Of a DNA stretch of 16,949 nt, positions 1-7,303 are shown piece by piece. This DNA comes from JANNWF01 sp052390415 (GTDB lineage: Bacteria > Pseudomonadota > Gammaproteobacteria > Xanthomonadales > Xanthomonadaceae). The first letter of the stretch is position 1. Each line of letters begins with the position of its first letter. Where the stretch lies: assembly GCA_052390415.1 (NCBI GenBank), contig JBQTGY010000040.1, positions 1-16,949 of the forward strand, written 5' to 3'. A program made the position numbers and the translations under genes. The notes below the pieces were generated by a model. The model searched no databases and had not been told where the DNA came from. It saw only the letters and a list, made by a program, of their open reading frames with translations.

Positions 1-101
1 TTTCTCGCCGGCCCGGCACGCGGCGCCGATCACCTCTGTAGCCTCGGCGACCTGTTCGAGGCGTGGATCGGTGATGACGCTGCTGACGCGTTGGCGAGAA
101 A
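1..101 (+). other. lpxH: Displaced, inverted internal piece of lpxH
   Basis: Plus-strand frame 1 reads FLAGPARGADHLCSLGDLFE and continues AWIGDDAADALAR. This is the LpxH stretch that normally follows RFLA, including the metal-binding GDLFEAWIGDD segment. It begins with TTTCTCGCC (1-9). The same nine bases, inverted, lie at 93-101, exactly where the minus-strand gene stops resembling LpxH. Flipping bases 1-101 restores an in-frame LpxH that runs off the left edge. The segment is therefore lpxH coding sequence in the wrong orientation, bounded by short inverted repeats. Because the left copy starts at base 1, I cannot tell whether the repeat extends further or what lies beyond it. Confidence 0.72.
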
Positions 102-173
102 CCGCAACAAGATCGCGGTGAGTTCGAGCCGCGATGGGTCGAGGTGCAGGTCGGAAATGAACAGGGTACGCAT
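30..173 (-). pseudogene. lpxH: UDP-2,3-diacylglucosamine diphosphatase, N-terminal fragment (reading broken by an inversion)
   Basis: From an ATG at 173 the minus strand encodes MRTLFISDLHLDPSR followed by LELTAILLRFLA. This is the LpxH N-terminus, with the metallophosphatase DLHL motif (Asp8 and His10 are metal ligands in this family). LpxH hydrolyses UDP-2,3-diacylglucosamine to lipid X at the inner membrane in lipid A synthesis. After residue 27 (base 93) the family resemblance stops. The frame then runs through unrelated residues to a TGA at 32-30. The expected continuation, with GDLFEAWIGDD, is present at 1-101 but on the plus strand. The start lies 47 bases downstream of the cyclophilin stop, an arrangement seen in many Gammaproteobacteria, which suggests one operon. 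As written the gene cannot give a working enzyme. lpxH is normally essential, so a sequence artefact or a contig-end chimera is more likely than true loss. Confidence 0.75.
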
Positions 174-220
174 GCGCGGCGCCCTGCGAGGCAGGGCGAT
201 AGCCTCGCCGGTCTCGCTTG

Positions 221-931
221 CTACTGCGCCGGTGGTGTGGCCGGCGGGGGCGCTGGTGTCGTGGCAGCCGGCTCGGCCGCAGCCGGCGCAGGTGTGGTCG
301 ACGCTTCCAGCATATCCACGCGCTCGATGATCACCGGCTGAGTCGGTACGTCTTTCGCGAACGGACCCTGCGGTCCGGTCGGGATGACCCGAATGCGATC
401 CACCACGTCCATGCCTTCGACCACCTTGCCAAACACGGCGTAGCCCCAGGTGAAGCCGTTCTGCTCACTGACGAAGTCCAGGCGCGGGTTGTCGACCAGA
501 TTGATGAAGAACTGCGCCTGGGCGGAGTGTGGCTCGCCGGTGCGCGCCATCGTCAAGGTGCCACGTACATTGCTCAAGCCGTTGTTGGCTTCATTCTGGA
601 TTGCCGGCCTGACCGGTTTGACCTGCAAGTCCGAGGTGAAGCCGCCGCCTTGTGCCATGAAGCCGTCGATCACGCGGTGAAAGATGGTGCCGTTGTAGTG
701 ACCATCCTTGACGTACTGCAGAAAGTTCTCGGTACTTTTGGGCGCCTTGGTGGCTTCAAGTTCGATGACGATGTCGCCTTGATTGGTACGCAGGGCAAGT
801 CGGGGGTTCGGAACCACCACATCCGCGACCGCGGCCGGGTCGGCGGCGGCGGGCGCAGTAGCAGCGGGTTCCTGAGCCAGTACGCAGGCCGGCAGCAACA
901 AACCAGCGGCGATCATCAGACGGATAAACAT
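221..931 (-). CDS. Periplasmic peptidylprolyl isomerase, cyclophilin type
   Basis: Cyclophilins speed up cis-trans isomerisation of X-Pro bonds; the exported forms help proteins fold in the periplasm. The 236-residue product has a signal peptide (residues 1-19, MFIRLMIAAGLLLPACVLA) with probable cleavage before QEP. The cyclophilin core spans about residues 44-207, with FHRVIDGFMAQGG at 84-96, the QFFINL strand at 140-145 and a NPRLDF segment at 148-153. An unusual Ala/Pro-rich tail fills residues 211-236. I chose the ATG at 931 over upstream ATGs because it starts the signal peptide and is preceded by GGAG about eight bases upstream. LPAC at 13-16 resembles a lipobox but has Pro at -2, so signal peptidase I cleavage is more likely. 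It lies directly upstream of lpxH on the same strand, and its promoter should be in 932-1172, shared with the divergent gltX. Confidence 0.9.
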   Translation of the reverse strand: MFIRLMIAAGLLLPACVLAQEPAATAPAAADPAAVADVVVPNPRLALRTNQGDIVIELEATKAPKSTENFLQYVKDGHYNGTIFHRVIDGFMAQGGGFTSDLQVKPVRPAIQNEANNGLSNVRGTLTMARTGEPHSAQAQFFINLVDNPRLDFVSEQNGFTWGYAVFGKVVEGMDVVDRIRVIPTGPQGPFAKDVPTQPVIIERVDMLEASTTPAPAAAEPAATTPAPPPATPPAQ

Positions 932-1172
932 GGCAACGCTCCACGATGGGTGATGGGGACGGATGATAGGCGCGCAGGCACGGTCGCGGAAGCGTGGCCG
1001 ACCACACGCTGCCTTGAGGAGCATGACAACCGGCCGATGGGCTGCCATCCACGCGCCGTTGGACCCAGTGATTGCCAAAGGGTTCCATCGGCATCAGGCG
1101 ACGCGTCCTGGGCAGGAGGTCAAGATATCCGCCGCAAGGTGCTCCGGTAGAATCGCGCTCCCCAACCAACCG

Positions 1173-2576
1173 ATGCCTGCCCTGATGACCTGTCGCACCC
1201 GCTTCGCCCCCAGCCCTACCGGTTTTCTGCACATTGGTGGCGCTCGCACCGCGCTTTACAGCTGGTTGGAAGCGCGCCGGCAGGGCGGTGAGTTCATCTT
1301 GCGGGTGGAAGACACCGACCGCGAACGCAGCACCGAGGCTGCCGTGCAGGCGATTGTCGACGGCATGCAGTGGTTGGGCCTGATGGCGGATGAAGGTCCG
1401 TACTATCAAACCTTGCGACTGGAGCGTTACCGCGAAGTCGCCGAACAACTGTTGCGCGCTGGCAAGGCGTATTACGCCTATGAATCGCGCGAAGAAATTG
1501 ATGCGATGCGTGAGCAGGCGATGGCAGAGGGTCGCAAGCCACGCTACAACGGCCACTACCGCGAATTGAACGAGCCGCTGCGCGACGACCCTAATCGCGT
1601 GCTGCGATTCAAGAATCCGAGCACCGGCAGCGTGGTGTTCGAGGACAAGGTGAAGGGGCGCATCGAGTGGAGCAATGCCGAACTGGATGACCTGGTGCTG
1701 GTCCGCTCGGACGGCTATCCGACCTACAACTTTGCTGTCGTCGTGGACGATGTCGACATGCGGGTCACTGATGTCGTGCGCGGCGACGACCACGTCAACA
1801 ACACACCGCGGCAGATCAACATCTATCATGCCCTCGGGGCACCAGTGCCGACGTTTGCGCACCTGCCGATGATCCTGGGACCCGACGGTACCAAGCTGTC
1901 GAAACGGCATGGCGCGGTCAGCGTGATGCAGTATCGCGACGACGGCTTTCTGCCGCACGCGGTGCTGAACTACCTTGCGCGTCTGGGCTGGTCACACGGC
2001 GACCAGGAGATCTTTTCGCGCGAGGAACTGATAACCCTGTTCCGCTGCAATGACGTCAATCAATCGGCTTCACGATTCGATATCGACAAGTTGTCGTGGC
2101 TCAATCAGCACTATCTGAAGACCGACGATCCGGAGTCGTTGGCTCCTCATTTCGAATGGCATCTGCGCGCTGCCGGATTTGATCTCGAAAGCGGACCGCG
2201 CGCAGCTGACGTGATCGTTGCCCTGCGTGATCGGGTGAAGAATTTCAGGGACATGGCCGAGCGGGCGGCGGTGTGGTTCACACCGTTGACGACGTATGAC
2301 GAGGTGGCAGTCAGCAAACACCTGGCTGGGACGGCGGCAACATTGGAAGCAGTGCGGGTCGAATTGGGCAGCATGTTGGAATGGAGCCCAGTCAGCATTG
2401 AAGCGGCGTTGCGCCGAGTTGCCGAGTCCTTGGGTCTGGGCATGGGCAAAGTCGCGCAACCGCTGCGGGTAGCGATTACGGGTACAGCCGTGTCGCCATC
2501 GATCGAGCACACCGTGTTCCTGACCGGGCGGGAGCAGGCTTTGCGAAGGATCGACGTCGCGATTTCCAAAGCCTGA
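1173..2576 (+). CDS. gltX: Glutamate--tRNA ligase (glutamyl-tRNA synthetase)
   Basis: Charges tRNA-Glu with glutamate in the cytoplasm; this is a class I aminoacyl-tRNA synthetase. The 467-residue length is normal for bacterial GluRS. Visible signatures are FAPSPTGFLHIGGARTAL (residues 11-28, HIGH-type motif), the VEDTD segment at 45-49, DDHVNNTPRQ at 205-214 and KLSKRHG at 241-247 (KMSKS-type motif). The C-terminal half forms the anticodon-binding domain. The E. coli enzyme binds zinc through a CYC segment after AYY and a later Cys/His pair. Here the first segment reads AYYAYES and the second YNGHYR, so the zinc site is absent. ATGs at 1173 and 1185 are both possible starts; neither has a strong ribosome-binding site. 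TAGAAT at 1148-1153 could be a -10 element, but I see no convincing -35. The alternative upstream start at 963 is rejected because it adds 70 residues unlike the family. Confidence 0.95.
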   Translation: MPALMTCRTRFAPSPTGFLHIGGARTALYSWLEARRQGGEFILRVEDTDRERSTEAAVQAIVDGMQWLGLMADEGPYYQTLRLERYREVAEQLLRAGKAYYAYESREEIDAMREQAMAEGRKPRYNGHYRELNEPLRDDPNRVLRFKNPSTGSVVFEDKVKGRIEWSNAELDDLVLVRSDGYPTYNFAVVVDDVDMRVTDVVRGDDHVNNTPRQINIYHALGAPVPTFAHLPMILGPDGTKLSKRHGAVSVMQYRDDGFLPHAVLNYLARLGWSHGDQEIFSREELITLFRCNDVNQSASRFDIDKLSWLNQHYLKTDDPESLAPHFEWHLRAAGFDLESGPRAADVIVALRDRVKNFRDMAERAAVWFTPLTTYDEVAVSKHLAGTAATLEAVRVELGSMLEWSPVSIEAALRRVAESLGLGMGKVAQPLRVAITGTAVSPSIEHTVFLTGREQALRRIDVAISKA

Positions 2577-2646
2577 GTGAATGCGCCTACCCGTCGCGCG
2601 CCTTTGGCACGCAACGGCCGGCATTTTCTGAAATGTCCGGGTTAAG

Positions 2647-3147
2647 ATGCGGCGCATGACGCCAACGGCACACAAACAAGTCTGTTCGCACCCCGAGCAG
2701 CACGTGCACGACAGCCGCAGCTTGCTCGCGGAGGTTGCCAATGTGTGTGATGAACGTGGTGTCCGATTGACCCCGTTGCGTCTGCAGGTGTTGCGCCTGA
2801 TTGCTGGCTCGAAAACACCGGTGAAGGCTTATGAGCTGCTTGAGTTGATGCGCGATACGCATGGGCCAACGGCACCCCCCACCGTCTATCGGGCGCTCGA
2901 TTTCCTGCTCGAGAATGGCTTCATCCACAAGCTGGAGTCGATCGCTGCATTTGTGGGGTGTCACCATCCCCGGCAGGCGCATTCGGTACCGTTTCTGATC
3001 TGCAATCGTTGCCAAGTGGCGGTTGAATTGGAAGACGAGGAAGTCACCCGATTGCTTGAGCAACGCGCTGCGGCCTTGGGTTTTCAACCCTTGGCGCAGA
3101 CGCTGGAGGTGCACGGCGTGTGCGCCCGCTGCAGCAAGGCGGCGTGA
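2647..3147 (+). CDS. zur: Fur-family transcriptional regulator, Zur type (zinc uptake regulator)
   Basis: Zur is a zinc-sensing repressor that blocks zinc-uptake genes when zinc is plentiful. The 166-residue product has the Fur-family winged helix: RLTPLRLQVL at 40-49, then TVYRALDFLLENGFIHKLES (79-98), the recognition helix region. It continues AFVGCHHPRQAHS, with Cys105, His106 and His107 as likely sensing ligands. Two CxxC pairs, CNRC (119-122) and CARC (159-162), form the structural zinc site. The GFIHKLES-FVGCHHP wording fits Zur better than Fur or PerR; this is inference from family resemblance. ATGs at 2647 and 2656 are both possible starts. A TTGGCA at 2604-2609 could be a -35 element. 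The stop codon overlaps the next gene (TGATG), which implies co-translation. A Zur-like operator lies before the TonB receptor at 7304. Confidence 0.87.
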   Translation: MRRMTPTAHKQVCSHPEQHVHDSRSLLAEVANVCDERGVRLTPLRLQVLRLIAGSKTPVKAYELLELMRDTHGPTAPPTVYRALDFLLENGFIHKLESIAAFVGCHHPRQAHSVPFLICNRCQVAVELEDEEVTRLLEQRAAALGFQPLAQTLEVHGVCARCSKAA

Positions 3148-4403
3148 TGCTGCCGCCGCAATGGCAGCGATCGCTGCTGGCGGGCGTGCTGATTGCAGCT
3201 GCGGTCATAACCACCGCGGTGGTTGCCCAAGACCAAGCGTCGGATTCGGCGAGCTCGGCCAAGAATTTTGTTGGGCCGCCGGAACTTGAGCCCAGCGGCG
3301 ATCCGGGGTCGCCGGCATTCATTGGCCCGCCGCAGATGCCGAATTTCAGCATCCTCGGTCAGGACGTGTTGCCTGGCGCGCGCGCGCAGTTGGAGTGGAG
3401 CGCCAGCCAGTCGTTTGCGGGCGGCGAAATGGTCAGTCCAGTGGTGGTGGTGCATGGCCTGCGACCGGGCCCGGTGCTGTGTCTAACCGCCGGTATTCAT
3501 GGCGATGAGTTGAATGGTGTGGAGACCGTGCGTCGTATCGTGCACGGCGTCGACCCCGCCCAGCTCAGCGGTACCTTGATCGGCGTTCCGATTGTCAACT
3601 TGTTCGGCTTCAGCAGCGGCACACGGTACCTGCCGGATCGTCGCGACTTGAATCGGTTTTTTCCGGGCACTCGCGTCGGCAGCATCGCCTCACGCATCGC
3701 GCACAGTTTCTTCAACAGTGTGGTCAGCAAGTGCGAGGGTCTGGTCGACTTCCACACCGGTTCGTTTGACCGCAGCAATTTGCCGCAGGTGCGCGCTGAC
3801 TTGCGTAACCCGGAAGTGTTGGCGTTTGCGGCCAAATTTGGTGCCACACCGGTGCTGCATAGCGCGGGCGCAACCGGCATGTTGCGTTCGGCCGCCAGTC
3901 GCGTGGGAATCCCGTCGGTGACTTTCGAATCCGGCGCGCCGGGTTTGTTGCAAATCCCCGAAATCGAAGCCAGCGTGCGCTCGATCGAAGTGTTGCTGTA
4001 TGAGCTCGACATGACCTCGCAGGCACCGGCCAGCAGTGAGCCGCAGGCCGTGTTCTACGACTCGCGCTGGGTGCGCGCCAACAGTGGTGGCATGTTGATC
4101 AGTCACGTCGTGCTGGGAGAGCGCGTTGAAGTGGCGCAATCGATGGGCGTGGTGGTGGATCCGATCAACAATATCGAGCGGGTGATCTATTCCCCCATCA
4201 ATGGCCGGGTGATCGGCATGGCCCGCAACCAGGTGGTGCTGCCGGGATTTGCCGCATTTCATGTCGGCGAAGAGAAGTCGGCCACGGCGGCGGCCCAGGA
4301 TGCGGTGCGCAGCGACTCCGAGGGCGCCATCGAAGAGGAATACAGCGACGAGCAAGCGCCCGAGGGTGAGCCGACGCCGGGGCGCGGCCGAGACCGCGAG
4401 TGA
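3147..4403 (+). CDS. Exported succinylglutamate desuccinylase/aspartoacylase-family zinc hydrolase
   Basis: This belongs to the AstE/AspA branch of the M14 zinc-carboxypeptidase fold, whose members cleave amide bonds of acylated amino acids or peptides. The true substrate is unknown. The product is 418 residues. An N-terminal hydrophobic segment (about residues 9-27, ending VVAQ) looks like a signal peptide or anchor. The catalytic signature is GIHGDE (116-121, ligands His118 and Glu121), RYLPDRRDLNRFFPG (160-174) and DFHTG (201-205, ligand His203). VTFESG (258-263) supplies a plausible catalytic Glu261. The C-terminal part (from about 320) resembles the small beta domain of AspA proteins, and an acidic, Gly/Pro-rich tail follows residue 375. 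I chose the ATG at 3147 because it overlaps the zur stop by one base and begins the signal peptide. Co-transcription with zur suggests, but does not prove, a link to zinc supply. Confidence 0.85.
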   Translation: MLPPQWQRSLLAGVLIAAAVITTAVVAQDQASDSASSAKNFVGPPELEPSGDPGSPAFIGPPQMPNFSILGQDVLPGARAQLEWSASQSFAGGEMVSPVVVVHGLRPGPVLCLTAGIHGDELNGVETVRRIVHGVDPAQLSGTLIGVPIVNLFGFSSGTRYLPDRRDLNRFFPGTRVGSIASRIAHSFFNSVVSKCEGLVDFHTGSFDRSNLPQVRADLRNPEVLAFAAKFGATPVLHSAGATGMLRSAASRVGIPSVTFESGAPGLLQIPEIEASVRSIEVLLYELDMTSQAPASSEPQAVFYDSRWVRANSGGMLISHVVLGERVEVAQSMGVVVDPINNIERVIYSPINGRVIGMARNQVVLPGFAAFHVGEEKSATAAAQDAVRSDSEGAIEEEYSDEQAPEGEPTPGRGRDRE

Positions 4404-4407
4404 CGCT

Positions 4408-5595
4408 TTGCAGCGGCGTCGCGTAATTGTCATCGCCCACCGCGGCGCCAGCGGCGAACGACCCGAACACACGCTGGCGGCGTACCGACTCGCGATCGAA
4501 CAAGGCGCGGATTTCATCGAGCCAGACCTGGTGCCGACCCGCGACGGCGTGTTGATCGCGCGGCACGAAAACGAGCTGTCCGGCACCACCGATGTTGCCG
4601 CACATCCTGAATTCGCTGACCGCCACACGCATAAATGCATCGATGGCGAGCCGGTCGACGGCTGGTTCAGCGAAGACTTTACGCTTGCCGAAATCAAGAC
4701 GCTGCGCGCGCGCGAACGCATTCCGCAGCTGCGCCCGCGAAACACCCAGTACGACGGCCAGGAGTCGATTCCTACCCTTGCCGAGATCCTCGATCTGGTG
4801 CGCGGGTACGAGTCGCGTGGGCGCTCGGTTGGTATCTACCCTGAGACCAAACATCCGACCTGGTTCGCCAGCGAGGGCAGGCGACTGGATGGCGAACCCA
4901 TCCACCGTTGTCCGGGTCAGATGTTGGTCGATCAGCTTGTCGCGAGTGGATTTACGGATTCGCGACGGGTCTTCATCCAGAGCTTCGAGGTGGGCAATCT
5001 GCTGCAACTGAGTCACGAAATCTTGCCGGCTGCGGGTCTGCACATGCCGTTGATTCTGCTCATCGGAGATATTGACTCGTCGCCGATCAGTCACGCATTT
5101 GCACATCCTTACGATGTGCAGCATGCCATCGCCAACCAACTTGATCTGGAGACGATCTATGGCGGATTGCCTGTGGCGTTGGGCAGGCCCGTCGAATCCA
5201 ACCCCAGTTTCTCTGCTCTCACCAAACCTGCCGTGCTGGGTTGGCTTCGAAGCAACGGTATTGCCGGTATCGGTCCATGGAAAGACAACCTGCTGCAACG
5301 CACACCGATCAGCCCCGCACCTTTGGCTTCGCAACTGCCCAAGCAGCGACTGACCGGCGCGATGCACCCTTTGCTCAACGACGCTCTCGCCGCTGGATTG
5401 GACGTGCATCCCTACACCTTGCGAGCGGAACCGGCATTTCTGGTTGCCGACGAAAACGGCGCGACGATGACCATGGAGCAGGAGCTGCGTCGTTTGCTTG
5501 ACGCGGGCATCACCGGCTTCTTCACTGACCACAGTGCACGTGGCGTGGCGGAGCGGAATGCCTTCATCGCCAGTTCGCCCCGAGCCGTGCCATGA
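4408..5595 (+). CDS. Glycerophosphodiester phosphodiesterase, GlpQ-like
   Basis: Hydrolyses glycerophosphodiesters to glycerol-3-phosphate and an alcohol. The GDPD barrel is clear: IAHRGASGERPEHTLAAY (9-26), IEPDL (37-41), RHEN (52-55) and PETKHP in the middle. Taking the TTG at 4408 as start gives 395 residues; catalytic and metal residues are then His11, Glu38, Asp40 and His53. The long insertion with EDFTLAEIKTLRARE and SIPTLAEILDLV is of the GlpQ rather than the UgpQ type, but GlpQ is normally exported and no signal peptide is visible. The frame stays open upstream to an ATG at 4249. That extension is an Arg-rich shadow of the previous gene, so I prefer the TTG four bases after the upstream stop. 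The start is uncertain, the function much less so. It probably belongs to the zur operon. Confidence 0.85.
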   Translation: MQRRRVIVIAHRGASGERPEHTLAAYRLAIEQGADFIEPDLVPTRDGVLIARHENELSGTTDVAAHPEFADRHTHKCIDGEPVDGWFSEDFTLAEIKTLRARERIPQLRPRNTQYDGQESIPTLAEILDLVRGYESRGRSVGIYPETKHPTWFASEGRRLDGEPIHRCPGQMLVDQLVASGFTDSRRVFIQSFEVGNLLQLSHEILPAAGLHMPLILLIGDIDSSPISHAFAHPYDVQHAIANQLDLETIYGGLPVALGRPVESNPSFSALTKPAVLGWLRSNGIAGIGPWKDNLLQRTPISPAPLASQLPKQRLTGAMHPLLNDALAAGLDVHPYTLRAEPAFLVADENGATMTMEQELRRLLDAGITGFFTDHSARGVAERNAFIASSPRAVP

Positions 5596-5736
5596 GGATT
5601 GGCATGGGCCGGAACGCCCCTCAACTCCGCCATTGATTCGCGCCCGGTCACCGCCGCCTTGCAGAATTCCCTTTTGGATTTCACGCGCTCCATGGGATGC
5701 TCGCGCGCATCCTTCGCTTGCTGGATCGTCGCCCAC

Positions 5737-7074
5737 ATGAATTCATCGCAATCCGGCGCACAAAGCGCGACCACCCCGCTGGAGGGCGAAGCTGCTTTGG
5801 TACGCGCCGTCGGTGGTGTGGCGCTGACCGCGGCGATCATCAACATCATCGTCGGTGCCGGCATCTTCATGCTGCCGGCCTTGCTGATGACGCGCATGGG
5901 CCCGTCCGCGCCTGTCGCCTTTCTTGCTGGCGCGCTTGCGATCATCCCGATCGCCCTGTGTTGTGCCGCCATCGGTAGCCGCGCTGGCGCCACCGGCGGA
6001 CCGTATACCTATGTCGCGGCAGCATTTGGGCCGTTCCCCGGATTTGTTGCTGGCGCGCTGATGTGGATCTGCAATGCTGCCTCGAGCGGCGGCGTCGCGG
6101 CGGCCTTGACCTCGCAAGTCGCCAAAGCGTTTCCAATCGTTGCAGAGAGCGGCCCTCGGGCTCTGCTGCTGATCGCCATTTACACGGTGCTGATCGCGCT
6201 GAATGCGTTCGGGGTCAAGCTGGGCGCGCGCGCGATATCAGTGTTGGCCACGCTCAAATTGGCGCCGCTGTTCTTGCTGGTGGTGGTCGGTTTGTTTTTC
6301 GTCGATTGGAATCAGGTCAGCTGGTTCGATGTGCCATCGTTAGGCATGCTTGGTACCTCGATGGTGCTGGTGATGTTTGCCTATTCGGGCATGGAAACTG
6401 CTTTGATTCCCTCAGGTGAATTGCGCGACTCCGCGCACAGCGTTCCGCGCGCGACGATGGCCGGGATCTTGCTGGTGGTGCTGCTGTATGTCGGCATTCA
6501 AGTCGTCTGCCAAGGCTTGCTTGGGTCCAGGCTTGCCGGCAGCAGCGCGCCGATTGCTGAGGCTGCTGGCACGTTGTGGTCGCCTGGCTTCATCGCGTTG
6601 TTGATTACGGCTGCTGTGTCGATGGCCGGCTTTCTGATGGGCAACCTGTTGGCGTGCTCGCGGTTGTTATATGCACTCGCTCGCGATGGCTTTTTGCCGC
6701 GTGCCCTTGCCCGCGTCACCGCCACCCACCGCGTACCGTTGCTCGCCATCGTCTGTCATGGCGTCGTCGGTTGTGCGCTGGCAATGGCGGGCAATTTCGA
6801 AGCCTTGGCGCTGATTTCCGGCGGCGCGAACTGCCTGATCTATCTGGCCGTCAGCATCGCGGCCTGGCATGCGCAAAAGCACAACCTGCGAGAGCGCGGC
6901 GAGCCTTTTGTGTTGCCTGCGGGGGCCTTGATTCCGCTCATGTCCAGTCTGGCAATGATCGCGATATTGGCCACCTTGACGGCCGCCGAGTGGGGCGCCA
7001 TCGCGATTGCCTTGGCCGCGCTGGTGGCGTTGTACGGCGTGTTGCATGTGCAGCGCAAGCGGCAGGTTGCCTAG
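5737..7074 (+). CDS. APC-superfamily amino acid permease
   Basis: An integral inner-membrane transporter, probably moving an amino acid or amine by proton or cation symport or by exchange. The substrate cannot be told from sequence. The 445-residue product is hydrophobic throughout and fits the usual 12 membrane segments. The first helix carries the APC substrate-site motif IIVGAGIFMLPALL (residues 37-50, GAGIF at 40-44). A second family mark is ATGGPYTYVAAAFGPFPGFVAGAL, and a later one is FAYSGMETALIPSGELRDSAHSVPRA. The best start is the ATG at 5737, which gives a short cytoplasmic N-terminus. An open frame from 5599 adds a stretch without family resemblance. The 141-base gap to the phosphodiesterase gene holds no recognisable gene. 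No terminator is obvious after the TAG. Confidence 0.88.
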   Translation: MNSSQSGAQSATTPLEGEAALVRAVGGVALTAAIINIIVGAGIFMLPALLMTRMGPSAPVAFLAGALAIIPIALCCAAIGSRAGATGGPYTYVAAAFGPFPGFVAGALMWICNAASSGGVAAALTSQVAKAFPIVAESGPRALLLIAIYTVLIALNAFGVKLGARAISVLATLKLAPLFLLVVVGLFFVDWNQVSWFDVPSLGMLGTSMVLVMFAYSGMETALIPSGELRDSAHSVPRATMAGILLVVLLYVGIQVVCQGLLGSRLAGSSAPIAEAAGTLWSPGFIALLITAAVSMAGFLMGNLLACSRLLYALARDGFLPRALARVTATHRVPLLAIVCHGVVGCALAMAGNFEALALISGGANCLIYLAVSIAAWHAQKHNLRERGEPFVLPAGALIPLMSSLAMIAILATLTAAEWGAIAIALAALVALYGVLHVQRKRQVA

Positions 7075-7303
7075 CGTCTGTCGTCGAAAGAGCACGGCGG
7101 CGTCTGCATTCCGCGTCTCGGAGTCCAGTCAACGCATCGCAGTTGCCGGTGATTGAGCCAACCACTGCCACTCGGCGGGAAGGTCAAACCACCGGAGAAC
7201 TCCAACCAGCAAATCACCGCTGCCGTGCAAGCGGGCCGCAGAGGGACTTGCGCAAATACTGAAACATTATAACATTTGGATTGGACCTCTCAGGCACCAC
7301 GCC
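7075..7303 (+). promoter_or_regulatory. Leader region of the TonB-dependent receptor gene
   Basis: A 229-base non-coding stretch between the permease stop and the receptor start. Apart from the AT-rich palindrome at 7261-7278, which stands out against the GC-rich surroundings, I see no gene, riboswitch-like fold or clear terminator. A TATAAC at 7268-7273 inside the palindrome could serve as a -10 element, with ACTTGC at 7246-7251 as a weak -35 at 16-base spacing. Transcription of the receptor probably starts here rather than by read-through from the zur operon. Confidence 0.45.
7261..7278 (+). promoter_or_regulatory. Putative Zur operator
   Basis: The bases GAAACATTATAACATTTG match the perfect palindrome GAAATGTTATAACATTTC, a form of the Zur box known in Gammaproteobacteria, at 15 of 18 positions, including the whole TTATAACATTT part. 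The site ends 25 bases before the receptor ATG and covers a possible -10 element (TATAAC), a good position for repression. The consensus is from memory of published Zur boxes; the match itself is read directly. Confidence 0.6.

Noticed and set aside
756..1958. Long open frame on the minus strand opposite gltX
   Set aside because: It is a shadow of the well-supported gltX and cyclophilin genes; its residues show no family motif.
2601..2620. Sigma-54-like TTGGCACG before zur
   Set aside because: The -12 part (TTGC) is missing at the required spacing.
2630..2646. Possible Zur half-site (GAAATGT) just before zur, hinting at autoregulation
   Set aside because: Only one half matches; the other half (CCGGGTTAAGA) does not, so it is likely chance.
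4198..5736. 512-codon open frame on the minus strand opposite the phosphodiesterase
   Set aside because: GC-rich antisense frame; the plus strand carries clear catalytic motifs, the minus strand none.
5596..5736. Possible short gene between the phosphodiesterase and the permease
   Set aside because: Both strands are open but show no ribosome-binding site with a sensible start and no recognisable motif; treated as a spacer.
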